Below, in pieces: positions 33,540 through 45,400 of a DNA stretch of 64,000 nucleotides. Below the pieces are notes generated by a model. It was not told the origin of the DNA, searched no databases, and saw nothing but the letters and a program-made list of their open reading frames with translations. The DNA is taken from contig NZ_JAFQ01000004.1 in the NCBI RefSeq assembly GCF_000526215.1, positions 3,906,001 through 3,970,000 of the forward strand, written 5' to 3'. The DNA is from Nocardia sp. BMG51109. Its GTDB lineage: Bacteria; Actinomycetota; Actinomycetes; Mycobacteriales; Mycobacteriaceae. Every line of letters starts with the position of its first letter. The first letter of the stretch is position 1. Position numbers and translations under genes: made by a program.

Positions 33540-33879
33540 GACATCCCCCGGAGAAATTTCAGGCGTGGCGACACTGAAACCGGCACCGACAGAATAAGAG
33601 CCGACTGCTATTTCACCGTCGAATCGTTACCGAATAGCAGCCTTACCGGGCGGGCGATGTGCGTGCATCAGGACGGTCCGGAGAATATTGCGACTAGCTA
33701 CGAGTTGTCTTGTGGCGCAGCGCTGTCCGCAGAGTTCGACCCCACATGGATAAACGGGGTCGATCCATCGGTTAGCTGATATTGCAATTCTTGTCGCTGG
33801 AGTTACCGCTGTGTTCTCGTTCGGTGGTAACGCCTGTTCGCTCGTTTGTACGCCGGGCGTGCGTGCGGCCGGACGATGG
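33540..33879. other. 340-bp promoter region with two inverted repeats
   Basis: This is the region upstream of the four-gene operon and downstream of the SARP gene. It contains CTGCTATT-N20-AATAGCAG (33606-33641) and CGACCCC-N12-GGGGTCG (33737-33762). The second lies 118 bp after the SARP stop and could end that transcript, but it lacks a T run. The first sits 67 bp before the operon's GTG and is a candidate operator. No gene is supported here. Confidence 0.5.
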
Positions 33880-35838
33880 CTATGGCCGTATCCCGTTGCA
33901 CCGGGCCACCCGCTGGGCGCGGTCGGACGCTCGGGGCGATGCTTCGGTGCGGTCGAGGTCGGCGAGGTGGTTCAGGGTCGCGGCGTAATCTTTCACCAGG
34001 TTGTGGAAGCGGTAGTGTTCGGGCACAACCTGTTCCAGTAGATGGATGTCGACGAGGGCCTCCAGGATCTGTTCGGCGGCGTCGACCTCGATATCGGCCA
34101 GCGCGGCTGCGGTGTGGACGTCGAAGTCGCGGGTCGGGTGCAGGCCCAGCAGCCGGAACACGCGTCGCTGATCGCCCGGCAGGTTCTGGAAGCCGGCGGT
34201 GAGCGCGGCCGATACGCTGCGGGACCCCGCCGACAGGTGCGCGAGCCGACGGCCGGGTCGCCGAAGCCGCTCGGCCAATCGTTCGATGGGCCAGACCGGA
34301 CGCGCGCGGAGCCGGCCGGCGGCGATCCGGATCGCGAGCGGGAGACAGCCGCACAGCCGAACGGTTTCCTCCATCGCATCGGGCTCTGTCAGGACTCGGT
34401 GGTCATCGACGATGGTGGCGAACAGCGCCGCGGCGTCCTCGCGCGAAAGAACGTCCAGCGACAGGGTTTTGGAGACTTCCAGGTCGACCAGCCGGCGCCG
34501 GCTGGTGATCAGGACCAGGCAGTCGGGCGTGCCGGGCAGCAGCGGCCGAACCTGGTCGGCGTCGGCCACGTTGTCGAGGACGAGGAGCACCGAACGAGAA
34601 GCGATCCTGGTGCGCCACAATGCCGCTCGGGCGTCCACGTCCGGCGGTATCGACTCGCTCGGCACTCCGGTGGCACGTAACAGCCTGTCCAGCGCCACCA
34701 TCGGTTCGACGGGTGCGCTCTCCGCGGCATGCCCGTGCAGGTCGAGGTAGAGCTGGGCGTCGGGGTAGCGGCTGCTGAGCCGATGGGCCGCGCGGATCGC
34801 CAGCGTCGTCTTACCGACGCCGGCCATGCCATCGATCGCCTGGACCAGCACGGTCCGGCGGGCCTCCCGCGGGGGTACGTCGGCGAGCAGACTGCGCAAC
34901 TCCGCGCTCCGGCCGGTGAAGTCCGCGATGTCGCCGGGAAGCTGATTGCGGCTCCTGCCCGAGAGGATCCCCTCGCCGGGCTGTCCGGCCTCGACTGCGG
35001 TCGAAACCGCTCCACCGCAGTCCGATTCGTCTCGGCGGGTGGCTGTTCGCGAGGTCGCGTCGGCCGGCGGATCGATCTCGTCGCGCAGGATCCGCTGATG
35101 TAGTTCGCGCAGTTCGCGGCCCGGCTCGATGCCCACTTCGTCGACCAGCCGGCGCTGCGCGTCCTGGAAGACCATCAGGGCCTCCGCCTGGCGGCCGCAG
35201 TGGTAGAGGCCGAGCATGAGCAGCGTCCGGAGCCGCTCCTGCAGCGGGTACGAGGCGACCAGCGGAACGAGGTCCGCGACCGCGTCGGCATGCCGTCCGC
35301 GGGCGAGCTTGATCTCGGCACGGTGTTCGAGAGCGGTGAGGTACTTCTCCTGCAATCGGCGGCGTTCGTTCTCGACGAGCGGGCCCGCCAGGCCGCTGAA
35401 CGGCTCACCACGCCACAGTGCCAGCGCGGCATCGGTATGGGCGGCCGCTGCCGTGAGGTCGTCGTCGCGCAGGCATCGTTCGGCTGTCGCAATACGTTGG
35501 TCGAAGGCGACGAAATCCGATAAGGACGGGTCGCCGCGCAGTACATAACCCGTCTCGGCCCATACCAGAGCGGATTCCGACACATTACATACCTTGCGTT
35601 GTGCCAAGGCCCGCCGGAGGCGGCTGACATAGGTCTGCACGCCGTTGCGTGCGTCGCCCGGTGGGTGTTGGCCCCACACCGCGTCGACGATGGTATTCAC
35701 CGTTACCAGATGGTTCATCGCCAGCAGCAGTGCCACGAGCACCGCTTGTTGTTTCGCCGGTCCCAGCTCGATTTCACGGTCGTCCCGCCACGCCGTGAAC
35801 GAACCGAGCACGCCGTATCTGATCTGGGGTTGCGCCAT
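33880..35838 (-). CDS. SARP-family activator with BTAD and NB-ARC domains
   Basis: 652 residues from the ATG at 35838, preceded by AGGAGGG. Residues about 1-95 form an OmpR-like winged helix (VLGSFTAWRDDREIELGP, VWGQHPPGDARNGVQTYVSRLR). A BTAD/TPR domain follows to about 245, then an NB-ARC ATPase with Walker A GMAGVGKTT at 337-345 and LLVLDNV as Walker B. This is the AfsR/DnrI class of pathway activators, common in actinomycete secondary-metabolite clusters. It is divergent from the NRPS genes with 460 bp between starts, so it is the probable cluster-situated activator. The TPR array of full-length AfsR is missing, which is usual for shorter members. Confidence 0.88.
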   Translation of the reverse strand: MAQPQIRYGVLGSFTAWRDDREIELGPAKQQAVLVALLLAMNHLVTVNTIVDAVWGQHPPGDARNGVQTYVSRLRRALAQRKVCNVSESALVWAETGYVLRGDPSLSDFVAFDQRIATAERCLRDDDLTAAAAHTDAALALWRGEPFSGLAGPLVENERRRLQEKYLTALEHRAEIKLARGRHADAVADLVPLVASYPLQERLRTLLMLGLYHCGRQAEALMVFQDAQRRLVDEVGIEPGRELRELHQRILRDEIDPPADATSRTATRRDESDCGGAVSTAVEAGQPGEGILSGRSRNQLPGDIADFTGRSAELRSLLADVPPREARRTVLVQAIDGMAGVGKTTLAIRAAHRLSSRYPDAQLYLDLHGHAAESAPVEPMVALDRLLRATGVPSESIPPDVDARAALWRTRIASRSVLLVLDNVADADQVRPLLPGTPDCLVLITSRRRLVDLEVSKTLSLDVLSREDAAALFATIVDDHRVLTEPDAMEETVRLCGCLPLAIRIAAGRLRARPVWPIERLAERLRRPGRRLAHLSAGSRSVSAALTAGFQNLPGDQRRVFRLLGLHPTRDFDVHTAAALADIEVDAAEQILEALVDIHLLEQVVPEHYRFHNLVKDYAATLNHLADLDRTEASPRASDRAQRVARCNGIRP

Positions 35839-36298
35839 GGACAAAGCCCTCCTGAACCATGTGCTGCCGATCCAGCATAGGCCGCGCGACCCCCCGTTCG
35901 GCCCAAGCACACACCCCTTCCTCGAGCCAAGAAAGATTGGTGTAGCCTCACCCTGGTCTGACCAGCTATTTGCGCATGAGTACAGCGTTGGTCACGCAGG
36001 CTGGGACACCCTGGTCGGGTGTATGACTACACGACCGGGGGACCCCGATTTCCGGGACAATCGAAAAAGCCTCCGCTTCACAATAGCTCATCTGATTACG
36101 GTCGCCTGTTCAAGCCCGAGCTCGATCATGTCGATCACGCGGCGTATCGGCTGACCCGCCGCGTCGCCGTACTGCCGCGCGCTGCGGTCGGGGATGTCAC
36201 CCATGCGGGGTCGGAGTGGCCGGCGGGTGCGACGCAGGTCGACGCCGAGGTCTGTCCGTAGGTACCACCGCCGAGATGACACCTGAGGAAGCTTCGCC
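35839..36298. promoter_or_regulatory. 460-bp divergent promoter region between SARP and NRPS
   Basis: Direct copies of TGGTC occur at 35954, 35989 and 36012; the first is part of a palindrome TGGTC-T-GACCA (35954-35964), and CCCTGGTC is repeated at 35951 and 36009. SARP proteins bind direct repeats near the -35, so these are candidate activator sites. A ribosome site (GAGGAAG, 36282-36288) precedes the NRPS ATG. An open frame of 80 codons on the plus strand shows no protein character. Confidence 0.45.
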
Positions 36299-39200
36299 AT
36301 GCCATTCGGTAACACATCCCCGTTGCGCGGTCCGACGGCGATTCAGAAAGAGTTGTGGATAGCGCACGAACTGTCGGATGTTCCCAACAACTGCGTCGTA
36401 TACATCGATATCCGCGCAGATCTGGACACGGAGTGTTTCATCGCGGCTGTGCGGCACGTGTTCGGCGAGTCGGAGCCGCTCAGGGTGAACTTCGTCCGGG
36501 GTGCCGACGGCCCGGTGATGGTCGAGCGTGACATCGGGGACTGGATGCCGATACACGTGGATCTCACCGAGAAGCCGGACCCGGTGGCGGCCGCCTTCGA
36601 CTATATGTCCGGTGAACGGGAGCGGAGTTTCGATCTGGAGCGCGATTCACTGTTGCGAGTCGCACTACTCGAGCTGGGCGACGGACACCACCTCGTGTCG
36701 ACGTGTTTCCATCACATCATCATGGACGGCGTCGGCGTCGTCGCGTGGGCCCAGCGAGTTCTCGACGTGTACCATACGTCGAGGGCGGGAATTCCCCTCG
36801 AGTCGTCCGGATTCGCGCGCATCGAGGATATCGCCGACAGCGATGATTTCTATCGGCTGCATCAGCAGGACGTGGATCGTGATTACTGGCGGGGTCGGAT
36901 CCCCGCCGGGATCGATCGGCTGAGGCTTCCCGGACACGCCGATGCCGGCGCGGAGCCGGGGCGCATCGGTTGTACACGCGAATTCTCCGGTACGGATCTG
37001 GACGATGTGGCGAACGCCGCGCAATCGATCGGCGTCAGACTTCCGTATCTGCTGATGTCGGTAGCGGCCGCCGTTGTCCGGCGTTACGCGCAACGGGACG
37101 AATTCTGCGTGCAGATACCGGTTTCCAACCGTGCCGGTATCGCCCGGGGTACGCCGTGTCAACTTTCGGACAACATTCCCCTCCTGATAGATGCGAGCCG
37201 TGACCTGTCGCTGGCGGGCCTGGCCGCAGGAATCGGCGAAAGCATATCCGACGCCAAGGGGCACCTGCGGTACGGGATGGCGAATATCCGGCGAGACTCG
37301 AGAATGTCATCCACCGATGATCAACCACTCGGTCCGGTCGTCAATGTCATGTCGTTCTTCGGCGCCTTGAGGATGACCGGCGGCACGGCCGATCTCCAGG
37401 TCTTCTCGGCCGGTAACAATGGAGATCTGTCGATCGTGTTCTCGTATGAGAAGCGGTCGGACCGCGGTATTTTCCTGCGCGTGGAGGGGGATTCTCGGCT
37501 GTATACCGACGATGATCTCCACCGCTATCTCGAATCGACTGCTCGCTGCTTGCGACAGGCGATATCCGACCCGGGCGTCCCGATCGGGTCGGTGGATGTT
37601 CTCGGCGCCGATCGCCGGCTGGTGGTGGAGGCGTGGAACGACACGGCGGTGCCGGTCGACCCGGAGGCGACGGTGGTGGGGTTGTTCGAGGACCGGGTGA
37701 ACCGGGAACCGGACGCGGTGGCGGTGGTGTCCGGTGCGCTGGAGCTCTCGTATCGCCGGCTGAACGAGTGCGCGGATCGTATCGCCCGGGCCCTGACGGC
37801 GTACGGGGTGCGCTCGGACGATGTCGTCGCGGTGGCACTGCCCAAGTCGGCGGAGCTGGTCGTCGGGATGCTGGCGGTGCTGAAGGCCGGTGGCGCGTAT
37901 CTGCCGATCGATCCCGCCCATCCCGCGGACCGGCTGGCGTTCGTCCTCGACGATGCCGCCCCCGTTGCCGTCCTCACCGACGCTGCGACGTCGAAAACGC
38001 TGCCGGACATCGGCGTACCCCTTCTGCTCGTCGACGAGGGCGGTGCGGAACCGTCCGTTGTCGCGTCGCCGACTCCGCCGCGGCCCGGCAATCTCGCGTA
38101 CCTGATGTACACCTCCGGGTCCACCGGCAGGCCGAAGGGCGTCGCCGTCACCCACCGCAATGTGGCCTCGCTTTTCCAGGGCGTCGCCCGGTGGTGCGAA
38201 TTCCGTCCCGATGACGTCTGGGCCTGGTGTCATTCGCCGGCATTCGACTTTTCCGTCTGGGAGATCTGGGGTGCGCTCCTGCACGGCGGCAGGCTCGTCG
38301 TCGTGCCGTGGGACGTGGTGCGCACCCCCGCGCAGCTGTGGGACCTGGTGGTCGACGCCGGAGTGACGATTCTCAATCAGACCCCTTCGGCCTTCCGCGC
38401 ACTGGCGGAAGCTCGGTCGGTCGCCGGTACTACCGATTCCGCTCTGCGTACGGTGATATTCGGCGGGGAGGCGCTGCGGCATACGCATCTGCGGCCCTGG
38501 TATTCGCCCGGTGGTGCGAGTCCGGCTCTGGTCAATATGTATGGGATCACCGAAACCACGGTGCATGTGACAAAGCTGGACGTGCATCCGGAGCATGGCG
38601 CTCGGGGTGGTAGCCCGATCGGGTCCCCGCTGGGGAATATGCGGGCGTACGTGCTGGATTCGTGGTTGATGCCGGTTCCGGTGGGGGTGGCCGGGGAGTT
38701 GTACGTCGCCGGTGCGCAGCTGGCGCGGGGATATCACGGCCGGGCGGGGCTGACCGCTGTGCGGTTCGTTGCTGATCCGTTCGATTCGGCCGGTGGCCGG
38801 TTGTATCGCACGGGTGATGTGGCGCGGTGGAATGCCGGCGGGCAGTTGGAGTTCGTGGGCCGGGCCGATGATCAGGTGAAGATTCGTGGTTTCCGGGTCG
38901 AGCCCGGTGAGGTGGAAAGTGCCCTGGCTCAGCATCCTTCGGTGTCGCAGGCGGTCGTGGTGGTACGAGCCGACGGCGATGACGGCGATGACCGGTTGAT
39001 CGGTTACGTGGTCACCGATCGCGCGAGCGGGAATGGGCCCGATGGTGCGGAGGTGCGGCGGTTCGCCGCCGAGCGGTTGCCGGATTTCCTGGTGCCGGCG
39101 GTGGTGACGGTGATCGAGTCGGTGCCGTTGACCGCGAACGGGAAGGTGGATCGTGGGGCGCTGCCGAATCCGGAGTGGGTGTCCTCGGCGCGGTACCGGG

Positions 39201-39440
39201 TGCCCGGGACGACTCGGGAACGGGTATTGGCCGAGTTGTTCGGCGAGGTTCTGGGCCTGGAGCGGGTCGGCGCGGAGGACAGTTTCTTCGAACTGGGCGG
39301 CCATTCTCTGTCCGCCACTCGTCTGATCAGCAGAATCCGGTCGGCGCTGGGGGTCGAGGTCCCGATCCGGACGGTTTTCGATGCTCCGACGCCGGCACGG
39401 CTGGCGACTCGGCTGGATGCCGGTGTGCGGGTGCGTCCGA
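36299..39440 (+). other. NRPS module 1: starter C - A(Thr) - T
   Basis: The C domain (HHIIMDG, residues 138-144) is divergent from the other C domains. A-domain binding-pocket residues extracted by alignment to GrsA positions are D-F-W-N-I-G-M-V-H plus the invariant Lys, identical to the published threonine code. The carrier Ser is S1003. With no preceding module, the likely reaction is N-acylation of threonine, giving a lipopeptide head. Confidence 0.85.
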
Positions 39441-42400
39441 TGCTGCGGGCCCGGCCGCGGCCGGCTGTGGTTCCGTTGTCGTTCGCGCAGCGGCGACTGT
39501 GGTTCATCCACCGGTTGGAGGGTCCCTCCGCCACGTACAACATTCCGCTGGTCGTGCGGTTGACGGGCGCGTTCGACGAGTCGGCTTTCGTGGCAGCGGT
39601 CGGAGATGTCGTCGCCCGGCACGAAAGTCTGCGCACGGTCTTCGCCGAGGCCGGCGGTGAGCCGGAGCAGCGCGTACTCGACGTCGACAGCGTCGAGGCG
39701 CCGGTGACCGTCACCGACGTGGATCCCGTGGACGGCGAGGCGGCGGTCGCCGGGGCCGCGCGGTACCGGTTCGACCTCGCCACTCGGATTCCGCTCCGGG
39801 CCAGCGTGTTTCGGTGTGGTGCCGACGAGTGCGCGCTGGTGCTGCTGATGCATCACATTGCCGGTGACGGGTGGTCGGCGGCGGCGTTGTTGCGGGATGT
39901 GTCGGTGGCGTACGCGGCTCGTGTCGAAGGCCGGGCGCCGGAGTGGGAGCCGTTGCCGGTGCAGTATGTGGATTACACGTTGTGGCAGCGGGAGTTGCTG
40001 GGATCGTCTGCCGATCCGGGCAGTGTGCTGTCTCGGCAGTTCGAGTATTGGCGTCGTGAGCTGGCCGGGTTGCCGGAGCAGCTGCGGTTGCCGACGGATC
40101 GGCCTCGTCCGCGGGTGGCCGGTTACGGCGGGGACATGGTGTTGTTCGGCATCGATCCTGGAACGCGTGCCGCGGTGGAGCGGCTGGCTGTCGACGAGGG
40201 TGCGACGGTGTCGATGGTGTTGCAGTCGGCGTTGGCGGTGCTGCTGTTCAAACTCGGTGCGGGAGAAGATATTCCGATCGGTGCGCCGATCGCGGGCCGT
40301 ACCGATGAGGCCCTGGCCGATCTGGTGGGGTTCTTCGTCAATACGTGGGTGTTGCGCGCGAGCGTAACTCCGGGGGCGTCGTTCGCCGATGTCGTGGGTC
40401 AGGTGCGGTCGAAGGCGTTGGCGGCGTACGAGAATCAGGACGCGCCGTTCGAGCTGCTGGTCGAGTTGCTCAACCCGGCCCGGTCCGCGGCACACCACCC
40501 GTTGTTCCAGGTCTTGCTGGATTTTCAGCCCGACGCCCTGTCCGCACTGGAACTGCCGGACGTCCGGGTCGAGGCACGTCCGCCGGTCACCACGACCTCA
40601 CGATTCGATCTGACCTTCAGCCTCGGCGAGGGCCCCGCCTCGGCCGGGTGGAACGGATTCATCGAGTACGCAACGGATCTGTTCGATCGGTCCACCGTCG
40701 AGGCGATGGCGGCGCGGTTGGCACGGATCCTGCGGGTGGTGGCGGCGGATCCCCGGCTGCCCGTGGGGTCGATCGATGTGCTCGATACCGACGAACGCGA
40801 GCGGATGCTGTATCGCTGGAACGACACCGCGGCCGGAGTCGACGACGGCACCGTCCTCGGACTCTTCCGGGCACAGGCGGCCCGGACGCCGGACGCCGTC
40901 GCGGTGATCCGCGACGACACCGAGATGTCGTATCGGGAGCTGGATATCCGGGCCGAGCGACTGGCGCGCGCACTGTGTTCTCATGGGGTTGGTCCGGACA
41001 CCGTTGTCGCGGTGGCCTTGCCGCGGTCGGTGGAGTTGATCGTGGCGCTGCTGGGGGTGTGGAAGGCGGGCGGTGGGTATCTGCCGATCGACCCGGCCTA
41101 CCCCTCGGATCGGCTGGCGCTCGTCCTCGCCGACGCGGCACCGGTCGTCGTCGTGACCGATACCGGGACCGCAAAGCTGTTGTCCCACACCACGACACGA
41201 CTACTCTGCCTCGACGCATCCGATATCGGCGATGCCGGTCCCGGCCCGGCCGTCGCCGTGCGGCCGCAGAACCTGGCGTACGTGATGTACACGTCGGGTT
41301 CGACCGGTGTGCCGAAAGGCGTTGCGATAACGCATCGTAACGCGCTTAACCTGGTCTCCCGGGAATGGTCGATCGGTCCCGGCGAACGGGTGCTGGTGCA
41401 TTCCTCGATCGGCTTCGATGCCTCGACCTACGAGATCTGGCCCGCGCTCACCGGTGGTGGCGCCTTGGTGCTGGCCGGTGAACAGCGATCGGATCCCGCC
41501 GAGATCGTCCGGCTGGTGGAGTCACGATCGGTGACCAGGATGTTTTCGACACCCGCGTTGCTGTCGGTACTGCTCGACCGGGTGGAAGCATTGCCCGGCA
41601 ACCCCTTCCGGAGTCTGGCCCAGGTGGTTGCGGGCGGTGCGGAACTGTCCTCGGCGGTGGTGCGCCGACTGAGGTCCGTGTGCGCCGGTGCGGAGGTGGT
41701 CAACGGTTACGGCCCGACGGAAACCACGGTGTTCGCGACGGTGTTCGCGGCCGACGCCTCCTCGGAGGGGGATGCGTCGGTGCCGATCGGGTCTCCGCTG
41801 GGGAATATGCGGGTGTACGTGCTGGATTCGTGGTTGATGCCGGTTCCGGCCGGCGTTCCGGGGGAGCTGTATGTGGCCGGCGCGCAGTTGGCGCGGGGTT
41901 ATCGCGGTCGGGCGGGTTCGACTGCTGCGAGGTTTGTGGCTGATCCGTTCGATTCGGCTGGCGGCCGGTTGTATCGCACGGGTGATGTGGTGCGGTGGGA
42001 CGCCGGTGGGCAGTTGGAGTTTGTGGGTCGTGCCGATGATCAGGTGAAGGTCCGTGGTTTCCGGGTCGAGCCGGGCGAGGTGGAATCTGTTCTGGGGCAG
42101 CATCCTTCGGTGTCGCAGGCGGTGGTGACAGCGCGTGATCTCGATACGGGAGACGAACAGCTGATCGGGTATGTCGTCCCGGACCGCACTGCCTCGGCCG
42201 AGGGCGCCGAGGATGCGGCCGGGACCGATCTCGATGGCTCGGACGTGCGGCGCTGGGTGGCCGAGCGGCTGCCGGACTTCATGGTGCCGGCGGTGGTGAT
42301 GGTGGTCGAGTCGGTGCCGTTGACAGCGAACGGGAAGGTGGATCGTCAGGGCCTACCGATTCCGGAGTTCGCGTCGCCGGTGGAATACCGGGCGCCGGGT

Positions 42401-45400
42401 AGTGAACAGGAGCGGGTCCTGGCGGAGTTGTTCGCCGAAGTTCTCGGGCGTGACCGGGTGGGGGTCGACGACGGCTTCTTTGCGTTGGGTGGTCATTCGT
42501 TGCTGGCTACTCGACTGGTCAGTCGAATCCGCGCGGTGCTGGGAGTCGAGGTCCCGATTCGGACGATCTTCGACGCTCCTACGGTGGCGCAGTTGGTGAC
42601 TCGGCTGGATGCCGGTGTCCGGGTGCGTCCGATGTTGTCGGCCCGTCGGCGTCCGGATGTGGTTCCGTTGTCTTTCGCGCAGCGGAGGTTGTGGTTCATT
42701 CACCGGCTGGAGGGGCCCTCCGCGACGTACAACATGGCGTTGGCGGTGCGATTGCGCGCGGCGGATATGCCGGCGTTGACCGCCGCGGTCCGCGACGTCG
42801 CTGCCCGGCACGAAAGTCTGCGCACGCTCTTCGCGGCCGCGGAGGGTGTGCCGTCGCAGCGGGTGCTCGATGCCACGACCGTCGAAGTGCCGGTGACGGT
42901 GAGCGACATCGATATCGCCGAGCTGGACGCGGCCGTGACGGCAGCGGCGCGATACAAGTTCGATCTGTCGTCGGAAATTCCCCTGCGCACCACTGTATTT
43001 CGCTACAGCACCGACGAGTGCGTACTGGTGTTGCTGATACACCACATCGCCGGTGACGGGTGGTCGTTGACTCCGTTGTTGCGGGATTTGTCGGTGGCGT
43101 ACACGGCTCGTCTCGAGGGCCGCGCACCGGGGTGGGCACCGTTGCCGGTGCAGTATGTGGATTACACGCTGTGGCAGCGGGAGTTGCTGGGGTCGTCTGC
43201 CGATCCGGGGAGTGTGTTGTCGCGTCAGTTCGAGTACTGGCGGGGCGAGCTGGAGGGGTTGCCGGAACAATTGCGGTTGCCGACGGATCGGCCGCGTCCG
43301 CGGGCGGCGAGCTATGGCGGGGACGCGGTGGTGTTCGCTATCGACCGGGATGTTCGTGTCGCGGTGGAACGTTTGGCTGCTGATGCGGGTGCGACGGTCT
43401 CGATGGTGTTGCAATCGGCATTGGCGGTTCTGCTGTTCAAAATTGGTGCGGGGGAGGATATTCCGATCGGTGCGCCGATTGCCGGGCGTACCGATGAGGC
43501 CCTGAACGATCTGGTGGGGTTCTTCGTCAATACGTGGGTATTGCGTGCGGGCGTGACGGCCGGGGCGTCGTTCGCCGATGTCGTGGGTCAGGTGCGGGCG
43601 AAGGCTCTGGCGGCGTACGAGAATCAGGACGTTCCGTTCGAGTTGTTGGTGGAGTTGCTGAATCCGGTTCGTTCGGCGGCGCATCATCCGCTGTTCCAGG
43701 TGTCGCTGGCATTCCAGAACAATGCCTTGCCGGTCCTGGAGTTGCCGGGGGTGGGAATCGAGCCCTACCCGGCGTGGACCGCGACGTCGCGGTTCGACCT
43801 GTTCTTCAATATCGCGGATGCCCCCTCCGGTCGGGAGTGGAGCGGGTTCGTCGAGTACGCGACCGAGTTGTTCGATCGGTCCACGGTCGAGGAGATGGTG
43901 GACCGGTTGGTGCGGATCTTGCGGCGGGTGGTGTCGGATCCCGAACTGCCCGTGGGTGCGATCGATGTTCTCGGCGGGGACGAGCGCGAGCTGGTGTTGC
44001 GTCGGTGGAACGCGACTGCCGTACCGGTGGATTCGGATCTCACCGTGGTCGGCTTGTTCGAGGCGCGGGTTGCGGCGGCGCCGGATGCGGTCGCGGTGGT
44101 CTGCGGTGATGCGGAGCTGTCGTATCGAGAGCTCGATGCGCGGGCGGATCGGCTTGCGCGGGTGCTGATCTCGCATGGGGTCGGGCCGGACGTGATTGTC
44201 GCGGTCGCACTGCCGAGGTCTGCGGAACTCTTGGTGGCGTTGTTGGGTGTGTTGAAGGCCGGGGGTGGGTATCTGCCGATCGATCCGGCGTATCCCTCCG
44301 ATCGGTTGGCGTTCATTCTCGCGGACGCTGAGCCGGTGGTGGTCGTGACCGGCACGGATACCGCGAAGCTGTTGCCTTGCACTGCGATTCCCCACCTCTA
44401 TCTCGACACACTCGACAGCGGCGATACGAGCGCGCATGGCCGGTCCGCGGCCGTGCGGCCGGAGAATTTGGCGTACCTGATCTACACCTCGGGATCGACG
44501 GGGGTGCCGAAAGGTGTTGGTATCACGCACCGCAACGTCGTGAATCTGGTGTCACAGGCGTGGTCGGCAGGCGCCGGGGATCGCGTGCTGGTGCATTCGT
44601 CGGTGGCGTTCGATGCGTCGACGTACGAGATCTGGCCTGCCCTGTGTGGTGGTGCGGTATTGGTCGTCGCGGGTGAGCAGCGTTCGGATCCGGTGGAAAT
44701 CGTGCGGTTGGTCGAGTCTCGGTCGGTGACGAAGCTGTTCGCGACGCCGGCATTGTTGTCGGCCCTGGTCGACCATGTGGAATCGTTGCCGGACAATCCT
44801 TTCCGGAGCATCGAGCAGGTGAACACCGGTGCTGACGCGCTCAGCGCCGGTCTGGTGGAGGCGGTGCGGTCTACATGGACAGGTGTTCGCATCGATAACC
44901 TCTATGGCCCCACCGAGGCGACGGTCGATGTGACGGCGTCGGTTGTGCCGGAGACGGTGTCCGGTGTGGTGCCGATCGGCGCTCCGGTGGCCAATACGCG
45001 GGTGTACGTGCTGGATTCGTGGTTGACGCCGGTTCCGGTCGGTGTTGCGGGGGAGTTGTATGCGGCCGGTGCCCAGTTGGCGCGGGGGTATCACGGCCGC
45101 ACCGGTTCGACCGCGGCGCGGTTCGTTGCCGATCCGTTCGGTCCGGCCGGTGGCCGGTTGTATCGCACGGGTGATGTGGTGCGGTGGAATTCCGACGGGC
45201 AGTTGGAGTTCGTGGGTCGGGCCGATGATCAGGTGAAGATCCGTGGTTTCCGGGTCGAACCCGGTGAGGTGGAATCCGTTCTGGGGCAGCATCCTTCGGT
45301 GTCGCAGGCGGTCGTGACAGCGCGTGACGCCGGACCCGGAGACAAGCAGCTCGTCGGTTATGTGGTCCCCGACAGGTCCGGCCCGGCCGTGGGGGAGGAC

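Noticed and set aside
33510..33779. 89-codon plus-strand frame upstream of the four-gene operon
   Set aside because: It starts inside the operon's first gene, has no ribosome site, and covers the palindromes of the promoter region.
35936..35955. Iron-box-like sequence (TTGGTGTAGCCTCACC) before the NRPS
   Set aside because: Only about 12 of 19 positions agree with the IdeR/DmdR consensus and the outer arms do not match, so iron control and a siderophore product are not supported.
37307..40498. Open frame of more than 1000 codons on the minus strand opposite NRPS module 1-2
   Set aside because: Mirror of the G/C-rich third positions of the NRPS; the translation is Arg/His/Pro-rich without any domain. 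Similar frames opposite 48203-51415 and 54376-57324 were rejected for the same reason.
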